From: Campylobacter sp. CCUG 57310
GTDB lineage: Bacteria; Campylobacterota; Campylobacteria; Campylobacterales; Campylobacteraceae
Direction: 5' to 3'
DNA length: 64,000 nucleotides
Assembly: GCF_013201975.1 (NCBI RefSeq)
Contig: NZ_CP053845.1
Location: 868,001 to 932,000, forward strand
How positions within the stretch are numbered: the stretch's first letter is position 1; the number at the start of each line of letters is the position of its first letter. Made by a program: the position numbers and the translations under genes. Positions 57,060-64,000 of the stretch are shown piece by piece. The notes under the pieces are model-generated. The model saw only the letters and a list, made by a program, of their open reading frames with translations. It did no database searches and was not told where the DNA came from.

Positions 57060-57881
57060 ATGGATAAAGAACAGCTGATAATCGATAAATTTAGCAACTC
57101 ATTTATAGGCGATGACGGTGCGGTTGCTGGAAAATGGGTCTATAGCAAGGATCTATTTTACGAAAATACGCATTTTAAGAGATCTTGGCTTAGCCTTGAT
57201 GAGGTTTCTTATAAGGCGATGATCGTAAATATCTCAGACGCTATCGTTATGAATGCGGTTCCTAAATACGCGCTTTTGGGGCTTGGACTTCCTAAGGACA
57301 TAAAGCCCGCTGAAATTTCTTTGCTTAAATCAGGTATCCAAAAGGCTTGCGATGAGTTTGGATTAACGATAATAGGCGGCGATACGATAAGTAGCGATAA
57401 AATCTTTATAAGCGTAACCGTTGTTTCAATAATTTACGACAAGCCTATCTTTAGAAATGGTGCAAAAAAAGGCGATTTTATAGCTTATACGGGAAAGCTT
57501 GGAGAGAGTTTAAAGGGATTAAAAGCTTTGATGAACGGCGGAGCGGTAAGTAGAAATTCTCGCTTTAAAAGACCGATTTTAAGGGATAAATTCTTTTATT
57601 CGGCTAGCAGGTTTATAAATTCCGCCATGGATATTAGCGACGGGCTTGGTGCGGATTTGATTAAGCTTTGCAAGTCAAGCGGTTGTGCGGTGAAATTTAT
57701 CAAGCAAATCCCTAAAAATCAAATGCTAAGCGGCGAAGAGTACGAGGTGCTTTTTACGTTTAGCAAAAAAAATCTGCACAGGATCAAAAACGAAGCCAAA
57801 AAAGCTCGCGTAAAAATAAATATTTTTGGAAAAATCACAAAAGGAAGATATAAAACCCATGCAAGACAACACCACTTTTAA
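57060..57881 (+). CDS. thiL: thiamine-monophosphate kinase
   Basis: Phosphorylates thiamine monophosphate to the active cofactor thiamine diphosphate. The 273-aa protein is shorter than the E. coli enzyme (325), as in relatives. The key motifs are present: IGDDGAVAG near the N-terminus ([10 protein letters not shown]), [27 protein letters not shown] and [18 protein letters not shown] 57060 has no clear Shine-Dalgarno sequence. It overlaps truD, a pairing also present in C. jejuni. Confidence 0.9.
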   Translation: MDKEQLIIDKFSNSFIGDDGAVAGKWVYSKDLFYENTHFKRSWLSLDEVSYKAMIVNISDAIVMNAVPKYALLGLGLPKDIKPAEISLLKSGIQKACDEFGLTIIGGDTISSDKIFISVTVVSIIYDKPIFRNGAKKGDFIAYTGKLGESLKGLKALMNGGAVSRNSRFKRPILRDKFFYSASRFINSAMDISDGLGADLIKLCKSSGCAVKFIKQIPKNQMLSGEEYEVLFTFSKKNLHRIKNEAKKARVKINIFGKITKGRYKTHARQHHF

Positions 57882-58983
57882 GCCCTTATACGCACTCGCT
57901 CACACTCCTATAAATGCTTATTTCAGCAAGAATTCGGATGATTTTGTAGTGCGTGAAATACCGCTTTACGAATTTAGCGGAGATGGCGAGCATCTTATCG
58001 TTGAAATTTCCAAAAAAGATATGACGACACAAGAAGCCTTAAAGGCTTTAAGCGACTTTACGGGCGTTAAGATAAGAGAATTTGGCTATGCGGGGCTTAA
58101 GGATAAGCAGGGAATGACTACTCAATTTATCTCTATGCCGCGTAAATTTGAGGCGAATTTGGCAAATTTTAGCCACGATAAAATGAAAATTCTAAACATG
58201 AACGCTCATAACAATAAGCTAAGAATAGGTCATTTAAAGGGCAATAGTTTTTTTATCCGTCTTAAAAAAGTCCTTGCAACCGATGCTCTTAAGCTTGAGC
58301 AGGCTATTAATAAGCTAGATGAGATCGGATATCCGAACTATTTTGGCTATCAGAGGTTTGGCAAATTTGGCGATAATGCAGCTAGTGGATTTGAAATTTT
58401 AAAGCACGGAACTCTAAACGGCAAAAAGCTTAAAAATCCAAAAATGAGCGAGTTTTTAATCTCCGCTTATCAAAGCGATCTTTTTAACCGCTGGCTTAGT
58501 AAGCGTATCGAAATTTCGCGATTTGCAGATGAATTTAGCGCAAAAGAGCTAGCTGAAATTTATAAATTTATGAGTGCGGACGAGATAAGAGAGTTAAAGA
58601 GTCAAAAGCAGTTTTTTAAGCTGATTCGTGGCGAAGTTTTGGGTCATTATCCTTTTGGCAAGTACTTTTTGTGTGAGGATTTGCAAAGTGAGGTTGAGAA
58701 ATTTAATCTCAAAGATAGAACCAGCTGCGGGCTTATCGTGGGAAGTAGGGCGTATAAAAGCGAGGGGCTTGCTAAAAAGATAGAGGATGATATCTTTAGC
58801 AAGGCAAGTGAATTTGAAGCTAAGATGAGCGGAAGCAGGCGTTTTGCTTGGAGCTATCTTGAAAATGTTCAATATAAATACAATCCTGAAAAAGTGCATT
58901 TTGGCATAAATTTTACTTTGCAAAAGGGCTCGTATGCGACTGTGGTTTTGGAAGAAATTTTGCATAAGGATATTTTCGAATAA
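57859..58983 (+). CDS. truD: tRNA pseudouridine(13) synthase
   Basis: Isomerises U13 of tRNA-Glu. About 374 aa with the TruD signature [15 protein letters not shown] containing the catalytic Asp, and [15 protein letters not shown] prefer ATG 57859 ([17 protein letters not shown]) over the earlier in-frame ATG 57826, which adds 11 lysine-rich residues read from thiL sequence. The nearest Shine-Dalgarno-like AAGGAAG is rather distant, so the start is uncertain. Confidence 0.92.
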   Translation: MQDNTTFKPLYALAHTPINAYFSKNSDDFVVREIPLYEFSGDGEHLIVEISKKDMTTQEALKALSDFTGVKIREFGYAGLKDKQGMTTQFISMPRKFEANLANFSHDKMKILNMNAHNNKLRIGHLKGNSFFIRLKKVLATDALKLEQAINKLDEIGYPNYFGYQRFGKFGDNAASGFEILKHGTLNGKKLKNPKMSEFLISAYQSDLFNRWLSKRIEISRFADEFSAKELAEIYKFMSADEIRELKSQKQFFKLIRGEVLGHYPFGKYFLCEDLQSEVEKFNLKDRTSCGLIVGSRAYKSEGLAKKIEDDIFSKASEFEAKMSGSRRFAWSYLENVQYKYNPEKVHFGINFTLQKGSYATVVLEEILHKDIFE

Positions 58984-58992
58984 GGAGAGAAT

Positions 58993-59343
58993 ATGCGATA
59001 TTTTGTGATTGCTTTAGGGTGTTTAGCATGTTTTTTGGGATTTGCAAAGGCTTGCGAGTCGCCTCCTGCTGCGGAAGCTTTCGTCTATGAAAATGATATG
59101 GATTTAGACGGCGTACTTGATATGAACGAGTGGAAAAATGTAAAGAGTATGGAGAATTTTAGAGTTAAATTTGGAGATTTTAGCGAAGCGGAGTTTGAAA
59201 AATTTGATAAAAACAAAGACGGTAAGCTTGAGTGGGAAAGCGAGCTTGAGGGTAGTATCGAATACATAAAAGATCCTTGCGAGATCAAGGAAGAGCAAGA
59301 AAATTTTAAAAAATCAAAAAGCAACCAAAAAGGAAAATCGTGA
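58993..59343 (+). CDS. exported EF-hand protein
   Basis: 116 aa with a signal peptide (MRYFVIALGCLACFLGFAKA). One canonical EF-hand calcium loop is at residues 35-46 (DMDLDGVLDMNE). A second, imperfect loop at 72-83 (DKNKDGKLEWES) has Ser in place of the usual Glu at position 12. Two Cys (about 21 and 96) may form a disulfide. The tail is lysine-rich. It is probably a periplasmic calcium-binding or calcium-responsive protein; the partner is unknown. AGGAGA precedes the ATG, and it overlaps the peptidase gene. Confidence 0.8.
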   Translation: MRYFVIALGCLACFLGFAKACESPPAAEAFVYENDMDLDGVLDMNEWKNVKSMENFRVKFGDFSEAEFEKFDKNKDGKLEWESELEGSIEYIKDPCEIKEEQENFKKSKSNQKGKS

Positions 59344-59954
59344 AAAATATCTTTTTGTGCTCTTATTTTGCAGGAGTCTTTGAGCTCTTTGCGGATAAAT
59401 TTGACTGCGAGGGAAAGAGTGTTTGCTTCATATCAACGGCTGGCAAATTTGAAGAGGTGAATTTCTACGTAGATGAGGCAAAAGAGTGCTTTAAAAATGC
59501 TGGCGTGAAAGTCAATGAGCTTGATATCTCGGTAAGCGACAAGACGGAAATTTTGAAGAAATTTAGCCAAAACGACTTCATCTACGTATGTGGCGGAAAC
59601 ACATTTTATCTCTTAAGTGAGTTTAAAAAATCTGGCATCATGAGCGAGCTAAAGAGCCTTGTAAATAGCGGCAAAATTTATATCGGCGAATCGGCAGGCG
59701 GCATAATAACATCGCCTGATATCGAGTATATAGGGCTAATGGATGAAAATTTAGCGGAGTTAAAGGATCTTAGCGGCTTAAATTTGGTGAGTTTTTATAC
59801 TTTGCCTCACTTGGGCGAATTTCCGTTTGAAGAAGCATGTAATAATATAATCGCAAAATTTGGCGAGAAAATAGATCTAAAAGCGATAAATAACTCAGAA
59901 GCGATTTTAATTCGTGATGAAGAAGCGGTTATTTTAAGCGCAAAGTCGCTATAA
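59340..59954 (+). CDS. peptidase E (S51 family)
   Basis: 204-aa cytosolic serine peptidase; family members cleave Asp-X dipeptides or related bonds. The nucleophile elbow GESAGG holds S118, and the upstream IYVCGGNTFYLL is the conserved S51 block. The start is GTG 59340 after AAAAAGGA, overlapping the EF-hand gene's stop. It is immediately followed by rnpB. Confidence 0.88.
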   Translation: MKNIFLCSYFAGVFELFADKFDCEGKSVCFISTAGKFEEVNFYVDEAKECFKNAGVKVNELDISVSDKTEILKKFSQNDFIYVCGGNTFYLLSEFKKSGIMSELKSLVNSGKIYIGESAGGIITSPDIEYIGLMDENLAELKDLSGLNLVSFYTLPHLGEFPFEEACNNIIAKFGEKIDLKAINNSEAILIRDEEAVILSAKSL

Positions 59955-59957
59955 TCT

Positions 59958-60284
59958 CATCGGCACGGCAAGTGATTGCTTTTACATTCGGTTTAAAAGA
60001 GGAAAGTCCGAGCTGCTATAAGACAAAGTCCCATCTAACGGATGGCTAGGGAAACCTAAGGGATAGTGTAACAGAAAGCAGACTGCCGCTTCGGCGGTGA
60101 TGGTGAAACGGCGGGGTAAGAGCCCACCAGCGCCACGCGAAAGCATGGCGGCTATATAAACCCGACTTGCAGCAAGAAGGGATGGTTTTAGTCTTATGTT
60201 AAACCCTTCGCTAGAGCCAAATTGCGAAATTTGGATTAGATAAATAATCACTCACGACAGAACTCGGCTTATCGCCGTGCCTTT
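59958..60284 (+). ncRNA. rnpB: RNase P RNA
   Basis: Catalytic RNA that trims tRNA 5' ends. The 5' end GGCACGGC (about 59962) pairs with GCCGTGCC (about 60274) to close P1. Hallmarks of bacterial type A are present: GAGGAAAGTCCGAGCTGC, the AGGGATAGTGTAACAGAAA stretch, GGTAAGAGCCCACCAG, and the universal 3' ACAGAA-type segment (GACAGAACTCGGCTTAT). The end is followed by TTTATTT, giving a natural terminator. Exact termini may be a few bases off. Confidence 0.95.
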
Positions 60285-60352
60285 ATTTATGCATTTAATC
60301 CTACAAATTTAACTATCTTGTGTTTACAAAGCGTAGCTGTTTCGGATTTGTT

Positions 60353-60502
60353 GTGAGTTTGGAGCAAGAGCTGATAAATTTCTGGTTTGAGGTTGTTGCA
60401 GTCTTTGTGATTTTGAAATTTGCGCTATTTTTGATAGGCAAATTTCAAAAAATATCGACAGAAAAGAGTAAGGGCTATATTGTGCTAAATTTACTCAAAT
60501 AG
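60353..60502 (+). CDS. possible small membrane protein (about 49 aa)
   Basis: From GTG 60353 the frame gives a peptide with one strong hydrophobic segment (FEVVAVFVILKFALFLIGKF) and a Lys-rich tail. A GTG at 60320 would add 11 residues. No good Shine-Dalgarno sequence is visible for either start, so reality is uncertain. In C. jejuni a small gene also follows the fliT-like gene at this place. Confidence 0.4.
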   Translation: MSLEQELINFWFEVVAVFVILKFALFLIGKFQKISTEKSKGYIVLNLLK

Positions 60503-60506
60503 CCTT

Positions 60507-60725
60507 TTACTGCATGTAATTTCTAGCGTCTTTTAGTTTTTTCATCTCCAAGCTTAGCTTATCAACCTTGCTTTTAATGATCTCTATAGCGCCTTCGGTT
60601 AGAGTTGCAGCCTCGCTGAGCTGTTCTAGATTTTCAAATTCCTGCGGAAAATTCTCTATCAGCTTTTCTAGGCTTGCGACATCGCCGTTGCTTACGGCTA
60701 TCTTAAATTCTTCCAGCCATTTCAT
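60507..60725 (-). CDS. FliT-like flagellar chaperone
   Basis: 72-aa all-helical protein following fliS, the usual place of FliT, which chaperones the cap protein FliD. The start ATG 60725 (MKWLEEFKIAVSNGD) comes just after the fliS stop at 60728; an in-frame upstream ATG lies inside fliS. Sequence similarity to FliT is too weak to see by eye; the call rests on position, size and helical character. Confidence 0.7.
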   Translation of the reverse strand: MKWLEEFKIAVSNGDVASLEKLIENFPQEFENLEQLSEAATLTEGAIEIIKSKVDKLSLEMKKLKDARNYMQ

Positions 60726-60727
60726 TG

Positions 60728-61096
60728 CTAGTTGGTGGCCTCTTTCCACGCTTCAAGAAGTTGCTTGGTAACATTTACAACCTCTTCTAAAATCTTTTCA
60801 TTGTTTGAGATATTAGCTTGTGAAAGAAGCTGAATTTGCCTCGTATAAAGACCGCTTAGATAGTGTGCCACATCTCCTTGCTCGTAATCAAGCGAATTTA
60901 AAAGCTCGATAAAGATAGCGTTTGCTCGGTTGATAAAATAGACCTTTTTTTCGATGTTATTTTCTTGCATCGATTTTTTCGCTCTAAAGATAAACCTTAA
61001 AATTCCTTCATACAGCATCTCTATTAGCTTTTGAGGAGACTCAATGCCTCCTACAGCGTTTTGAGAATATGCCGCGTAAGCTGTGTTATTTATCAT
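60728..61096 (-). CDS. fliS: flagellar export chaperone FliS
   Basis: 122-aa four-helix chaperone that keeps flagellin unpolymerised before export. The N-terminus MINNTAYAAYSQNAV and the segment ESPQKLIEMLYEGILRFI are typical. ATG 61096 with AGGA upstream is preferred over an ATG 21 bases earlier that overlaps fliD. It overlaps neither neighbour's core and forms flaG-fliD-fliS-fliT with them. Confidence 0.94.
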   Translation of the reverse strand: MINNTAYAAYSQNAVGGIESPQKLIEMLYEGILRFIFRAKKSMQENNIEKKVYFINRANAIFIELLNSLDYEQGDVAHYLSGLYTRQIQLLSQANISNNEKILEEVVNVTKQLLEAWKEATN

Positions 61097-61103
61097 ATTT
61101 TTC

Positions 61104-62834
61104 CTATCTCTTTGCATTCATTTCGGCATCGATCATTGATTTTAGCGTCGAGAATTGATTTTGCAAGTTGCTAATCATCTTGTCATAAGCCAAAAACCTC
61201 TCCGCCATCATGTCGTATTTGGTATTTAGATCGGTTACCGCACGCTCTTTATCTTTGCCTAGTTTTTCCTTTTCGCTAGTTAAATTTTGAGCAAAAATCG
61301 TTAATGAGCCCTCTTTGCCGACTATGTCTTTTAATTTTGTGTTTAAATTTGTAAAAATCCCGTCTGTCGTCGTCTTTTTGGCGCCTATGTTGCTATTTGC
61401 AAGTCCTAATTTATCAAGGATATTAGGATCGCCCTTTACCTCTATACTTGTGCCGTCTATGCTTTTTAGCACGATTCTATCTTCGGTTTGATTAAGGCTT
61501 GCCCGCACTCCGCTAATGCCTGCTTCATTTATGGCTTTTAAAAGCGCGATTGCGTTTTCTTTTGACGAATTTGATGCAGGAGTGCTTAAATTTATCTTTT
61601 TGCCGTTTATTGTAAAATCTTCATTTGCTATCGTAAGCGCTCCGCTATTTATAGGCTTAGAGCTTCCCGTGATAACTTGAGAGTAGCTTGTCGAGCCTGT
61701 AAATAACATCTTGGCTTCGTCTAAATTTTTATCAAGTTTTTCGCTTAGTTTTGACTGATTGACTTTAAGCAGTCCGTCTTTAGTAAGCTCAAATCCAAAA
61801 TCTGTCAAATTTAGATTTTTTGTTTTGCCGTCAATTGTTATGGCTTTATTTTCAAAAAGAGCTTTGTTTATGGTTGATTTGATACTGGTTATCTCGCTAA
61901 CACCTTGAAACGTGCCCGCGTTTTTCGTATCGCTGTTATAGTCCGTAGCTACGTCAAGATTGTTCATAAGTGAGTTATAAGTCTTTACTAAGTTGTTTAT
62001 CTCAGCTTTTATGTCTTTATTGTCTTCTTTTATACTAAATGTCGTTTTACCCGTCTCTTTAAGGGTTAAATTTAGTCCTATGTTAAGATCTTTTATATTG
62101 TTAGTTGATCTATTTACGGTTATGCCGTTATATGTAAATTCGGCATCCTGAGCGGTTGAAATTTTATTATTTGCTACGTTTGCGCTATCCCAGCCAAGCT
62201 CGGTTAGAATTTCGTTTGCATTTGTTAGCGGATTACCGCTGCCGTCATCGGTGCTAAATTCTATCTTGTTTTCTGCACCCGTGTTTTTGGATTGTAAAAT
62301 CAGCTGATACGGTTTATCTCCGCCCACTTTGAGCACTCTGGCTTGCACTTCGCCGTTTGTGGCGTCGTTTATCTTTGTAGCTAGCTCTTCAAACGAAGTT
62401 GATTGTTTTAACTCTATTTTGTATGTGTTTGAGCCAAATTTGATAGCAAACGAACCCTCTTTGCCGACAAAAGACTCGGGAGCCGTAAATTTCTTGCTTT
62501 GGTAGATATCTTTTTGCGCAAGTTGTTTTACGTCTATCTCGATATCTTGCAGACCTACGCCGGGATCTGCTTGCAAATCGGCACTTTTTCCGTTTGTGCC
62601 AACGTTTCTTTTAAGAAACATCGTTTCATCGCCAAGTGCCGCAACGGAAGACTTAAAAGAGCTTACAAGAGTTTTTATCGCCGAAAGATCTTTTTGTTTA
62701 GTTAAGTTTTTCTCTAAATTTTTAGAAATCGGATCTACTAAACCCTTGTGATCGGCGGCCTTTAGCTTATCTATAACCTCTTGGGTTAAAACGCTACTTC
62801 CAAGACCTAGTGAAGATATCTTACCTAATGCCAT
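61104..62834 (-). CDS. fliD: flagellar filament cap protein FliD
   Basis: 576-aa hook-associated protein 2, which sits on the filament tip and guides flagellin folding. The N-terminal helical arm (MALGKISSLGLGSSVLTQEV) and C-terminal coiled coil (MMAERFLAYDKMISNLQNQF ending MIDAEMNAKR) are typical, with the variable beta domains between. It is shorter than the C. jejuni protein as I recall it (about 640 aa), presumably through loss in the surface domains. It lies 2 bp from flaG and is probably transcribed from the flaG promoter. Confidence 0.95.
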   Translation of the reverse strand: MALGKISSLGLGSSVLTQEVIDKLKAADHKGLVDPISKNLEKNLTKQKDLSAIKTLVSSFKSSVAALGDETMFLKRNVGTNGKSADLQADPGVGLQDIEIDVKQLAQKDIYQSKKFTAPESFVGKEGSFAIKFGSNTYKIELKQSTSFEELATKINDATNGEVQARVLKVGGDKPYQLILQSKNTGAENKIEFSTDDGSGNPLTNANEILTELGWDSANVANNKISTAQDAEFTYNGITVNRSTNNIKDLNIGLNLTLKETGKTTFSIKEDNKDIKAEINNLVKTYNSLMNNLDVATDYNSDTKNAGTFQGVSEITSIKSTINKALFENKAITIDGKTKNLNLTDFGFELTKDGLLKVNQSKLSEKLDKNLDEAKMLFTGSTSYSQVITGSSKPINSGALTIANEDFTINGKKINLSTPASNSSKENAIALLKAINEAGISGVRASLNQTEDRIVLKSIDGTSIEVKGDPNILDKLGLANSNIGAKKTTTDGIFTNLNTKLKDIVGKEGSLTIFAQNLTSEKEKLGKDKERAVTDLNTKYDMMAERFLAYDKMISNLQNQFSTLKSMIDAEMNAKR

Positions 62835-62836
62835 TT

Positions 62837-63208
62837 TTAACTCTCCTTGTCGAATAATACCCCGACAGCCTCCCTGAAGTATTCGCTTAGTTTCATTACT
62901 TGCTCGCTTGGGATTTTTCTTATAACTTCGCCCGTTTTTACTTCCATTACATTCACATATAGCGAATTTATCTTGTCGTTATATGCAAAGCGAACATTGG
63001 TATCAAGGGCTTCCATCTGTCTATTTAATTTTTCGGTCGCTTCGTTTAGTCTTTTTGCTAAATCTTCGTTGTCTATGCTTAAATTATTTTGCGCGCTGTT
63101 TTGTTGTAAGTGCGTTTGCTCAACTTCCCTTGTTTGAGTATGCGCTTGAGCGTTGCTAGGATGCGCTACAGTATTCATTTGCTGGCTAGCGACTTTAAAA
63201 ATTTCCAT
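62837..63208 (-). CDS. flaG: flagellar protein FlaG
   Basis: 123 aa; FlaG influences filament length in relatives. The N-terminal half is Gln/His/Asn-rich and disordered. The C-terminal FlaG domain is clear (RFAYNDKINSLYVNVMEVKT, then GEVIRKIPSEQVMKL). ATG 63208 follows AAAGGAGAAAAG and gives MEIFKVASQQMN; an in-frame ATG 33 bases upstream lacks a ribosome-binding site. A sigma28-type promoter lies upstream. Confidence 0.92.
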   Translation of the reverse strand: MEIFKVASQQMNTVAHPSNAQAHTQTREVEQTHLQQNSAQNNLSIDNEDLAKRLNEATEKLNRQMEALDTNVRFAYNDKINSLYVNVMEVKTGEVIRKIPSEQVMKLSEYFREAVGVLFDKES

Positions 63209-63253
63209 CTTTTCTCCTTTAAAGATTGCCGTTTTAATCAATATTATTTCCCT

Positions 63254-63280
63254 ACATCGTCATAATTTTAAATTTCTTTA
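63254..63280 (-). promoter_or_regulatory. sigma28 (FliA)-type promoter of flaG-fliD-fliS
   Basis: On the minus strand TAAA (63280-63277), exactly 15 bases, then GACGATGT (63261-63254). This fits TAAA-N15-GCCGATAA apart from the last bases, with the start roughly 40 nt before the flaG ATG. The location ahead of late flagellar genes supports it. Confidence 0.65.
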
Positions 63281-63362
63281 TACTATAAATTCTCTCTTTG
63301 AATTAATTAAAATTTACGCTTAAATTTGCTAATATTTCTTACTTTTTAAAAGGAAATTCGGT

Positions 63363-63713
63363 ATGAAAATCTCATTTGATTGCGATTGTATATTGCTTCA
63401 AAACTCTCTTGAACTGTTTTTAAAAGATTTTATTGCGCATAAAAAAGATTGCGATTTTATAATTTCTGACAGAAAGATAGAGAGCAAAAAGCCTGTTTTT
63501 ATAATCACCGCAAATTCCGCTCATCTTCAAATTCCTTTTAGCAAAGAGACTCTTTTAAATACGCTTGAAGAGTTTTATTCCGCTATCCAAATTCCAAAAG
63601 CAAGCTTTAAGATAGAGCAAAAAGATGAAAATTTAGCCCTTGAAGAGGCTATTTCAAATTTGGTGGAAAAATTTAAAAAAGATCTCATAGCTCTTATAAA
63701 GTCTTATCTATGA
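63363..63713 (+). CDS. unknown 116-aa protein coupled to rsmD
   Basis: Soluble protein, a mixed alpha/beta N-terminal half and a helical end (EEAISNLVEKFKKDLIALIKS). Cys at residues 7, 9 and 30 (FDCDCIL, KDCDF). AAAAGGAAATTC precedes ATG 63363. The stop overlaps the rsmD start (ATGA), suggesting a linked function, but I recognise no family. Confidence 0.75.
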   Translation: MKISFDCDCILLQNSLELFLKDFIAHKKDCDFIISDRKIESKKPVFIITANSAHLQIPFSKETLLNTLEEFYSAIQIPKASFKIEQKDENLALEEAISNLVEKFKKDLIALIKSYL

Positions 63714-64000
63714 AAAAGCTTTTTACAACTATTTCAAGCGGTAAATTTAAAGGTAAAAAACTAGCCTTGCCTTCTCTTGCCACTACAAGAAGCACAAAAA
63801 ATATAGTAAAAGGCTCTTTTTTTGACAGCTTCAGATATGATTTGCGCGGTAAAATTTTCATCGAAGCCTTTGGCGGAAGTGCGCTTATGGCGTGCGAAGC
63901 GCTTAGTAACGAGGGTAAAAAAGCATATGCTATAGAGCTTGATAAAGCGGCCTTTAAGATAGCTTACGAAAATGCAAAAAGTATCGATGAACTAAATTTG
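63710..64000 (+). CDS. rsmD: 16S rRNA (guanine-966-N2)-methyltransferase RsmD, N-terminal part
   Basis: Ninety-seven codons are visible before the window ends. The start MKKLFTTISSGKFKGKKLALP, then TRSTKNIVKGSFFDSF and the SAM-binding FGGSALMACEALSNEG follow RsmD. Campylobacter RsmD normally has GSG (GxGSG) in that motif; here GGS is a close variant. The catalytic NPPY lies beyond the window. It overlaps the preceding gene by 4 bp. Confidence 0.88.
   Translation, partial: MKKLFTTISSGKFKGKKLALPSLATTRSTKNIVKGSFFDSFRYDLRGKIFIEAFGGSALMACEALSNEGKKAYAIELDKAAFKIAYENAKSIDELNL

Noticed and set aside
59982-60251. 89-codon minus-strand ORF
   Set aside because: Lies entirely within rnpB, which is identified by strong RNA hallmarks.
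1-64000. CRISPR array, insertion sequence, prophage or tRNA gene
   Set aside because: No evenly spaced repeats, transposase or integrase motifs, or cloverleaf-like sequences were found on reading both strands; without a tRNA-finding program a missed tRNA cannot be fully excluded.

Overview
The window is a stretch of chromosome from a Campylobacter-type organism (Campylobacterota). The evidence is the low G+C content with many AAA/TTT runs and the gene neighbourhoods, several of which follow the Campylobacter jejuni order as I remember it: tgt/RCK protein/aroB/mscS/mtaB; metQ-metI-metN-valS; Pif1-like helicase/periplasmic protein/lolA/secA/lolC-like; cprS-cprR-htrA/cbpA-hspR-antiporter; DUF2018/prenyltransferase/hemA/proS/hemC/ubiD; flaG-fliD-fliS-fliT. 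I cannot name the species. No phage, insertion sequence, CRISPR array or tRNA gene was seen. The only structural RNA gene seen is rnpB.

Layout. 1-2690: two tandem chemoreceptors on the minus strand, the first cut by the window edge. Both have the spaced residues of the amino-acid-binding dCache domain. 2794-11523: tgt faces a compact plus-strand operon (RCK regulator, aroB, MscS channel, mtaB, an FtsH-like ATPase without its protease motif), then mogA. 11541-18540: dedA, a decayed metQ copy, metQ with an unusual leader, metI, metN, a 48-aa membrane protein with a decayed sister copy, and valS. 18679-26039: a periplasmic alpha-2-macroglobulin coupled to penicillin-binding protein 1C. 26129-36568: fumC, a small protein behind a flagellar-type promoter, an NlpC/P60 plus M15 cell-wall lipoprotein, a Pif1-like helicase with a FliL-like protein, lolA, secA and a LolC/E-type permease. 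36582-43732: envelope-stress and heat-shock genes (cprRS, htrA, cbpA, hspR) and a cation/proton antiporter. 43901-55900: metY, small unknown genes, an isoprenoid/haem/ProRS operon, ubiD and a membrane-anchored nuclease-like protein. 55932-64000: a Cys-less FrdB-like protein, thiL, truD, an EF-hand protein, peptidase E, rnpB, the flagellar cap genes and the start of rsmD.

How the genes fit together. Methionine and sulfur supply (metNIQ, metY) recurs, with regulatory DNA next to both loci. Envelope maintenance is prominent: LolA/LolC, SecA, HtrA, CprRS, PBP1C with macroglobulin, and the wall-hydrolase lipoprotein. Flagellar genes sit at the right end, and a sigma28-like promoter upstream of flaG also has a match far away at 27578-27604, upstream of an unknown 95-aa protein.

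Most unusual feature. Between metI and metQ (13668-13890) I read an independent leader: a promoter-like box, a 19-codon ORF rich in Met and Cys codons, and two competing RNA hairpins, followed by an element that could pair with the metQ ribosome-binding site. This looks like an amino-acid-responsive attenuator of the methionine transporter's binding protein. It is an inference from sequence.
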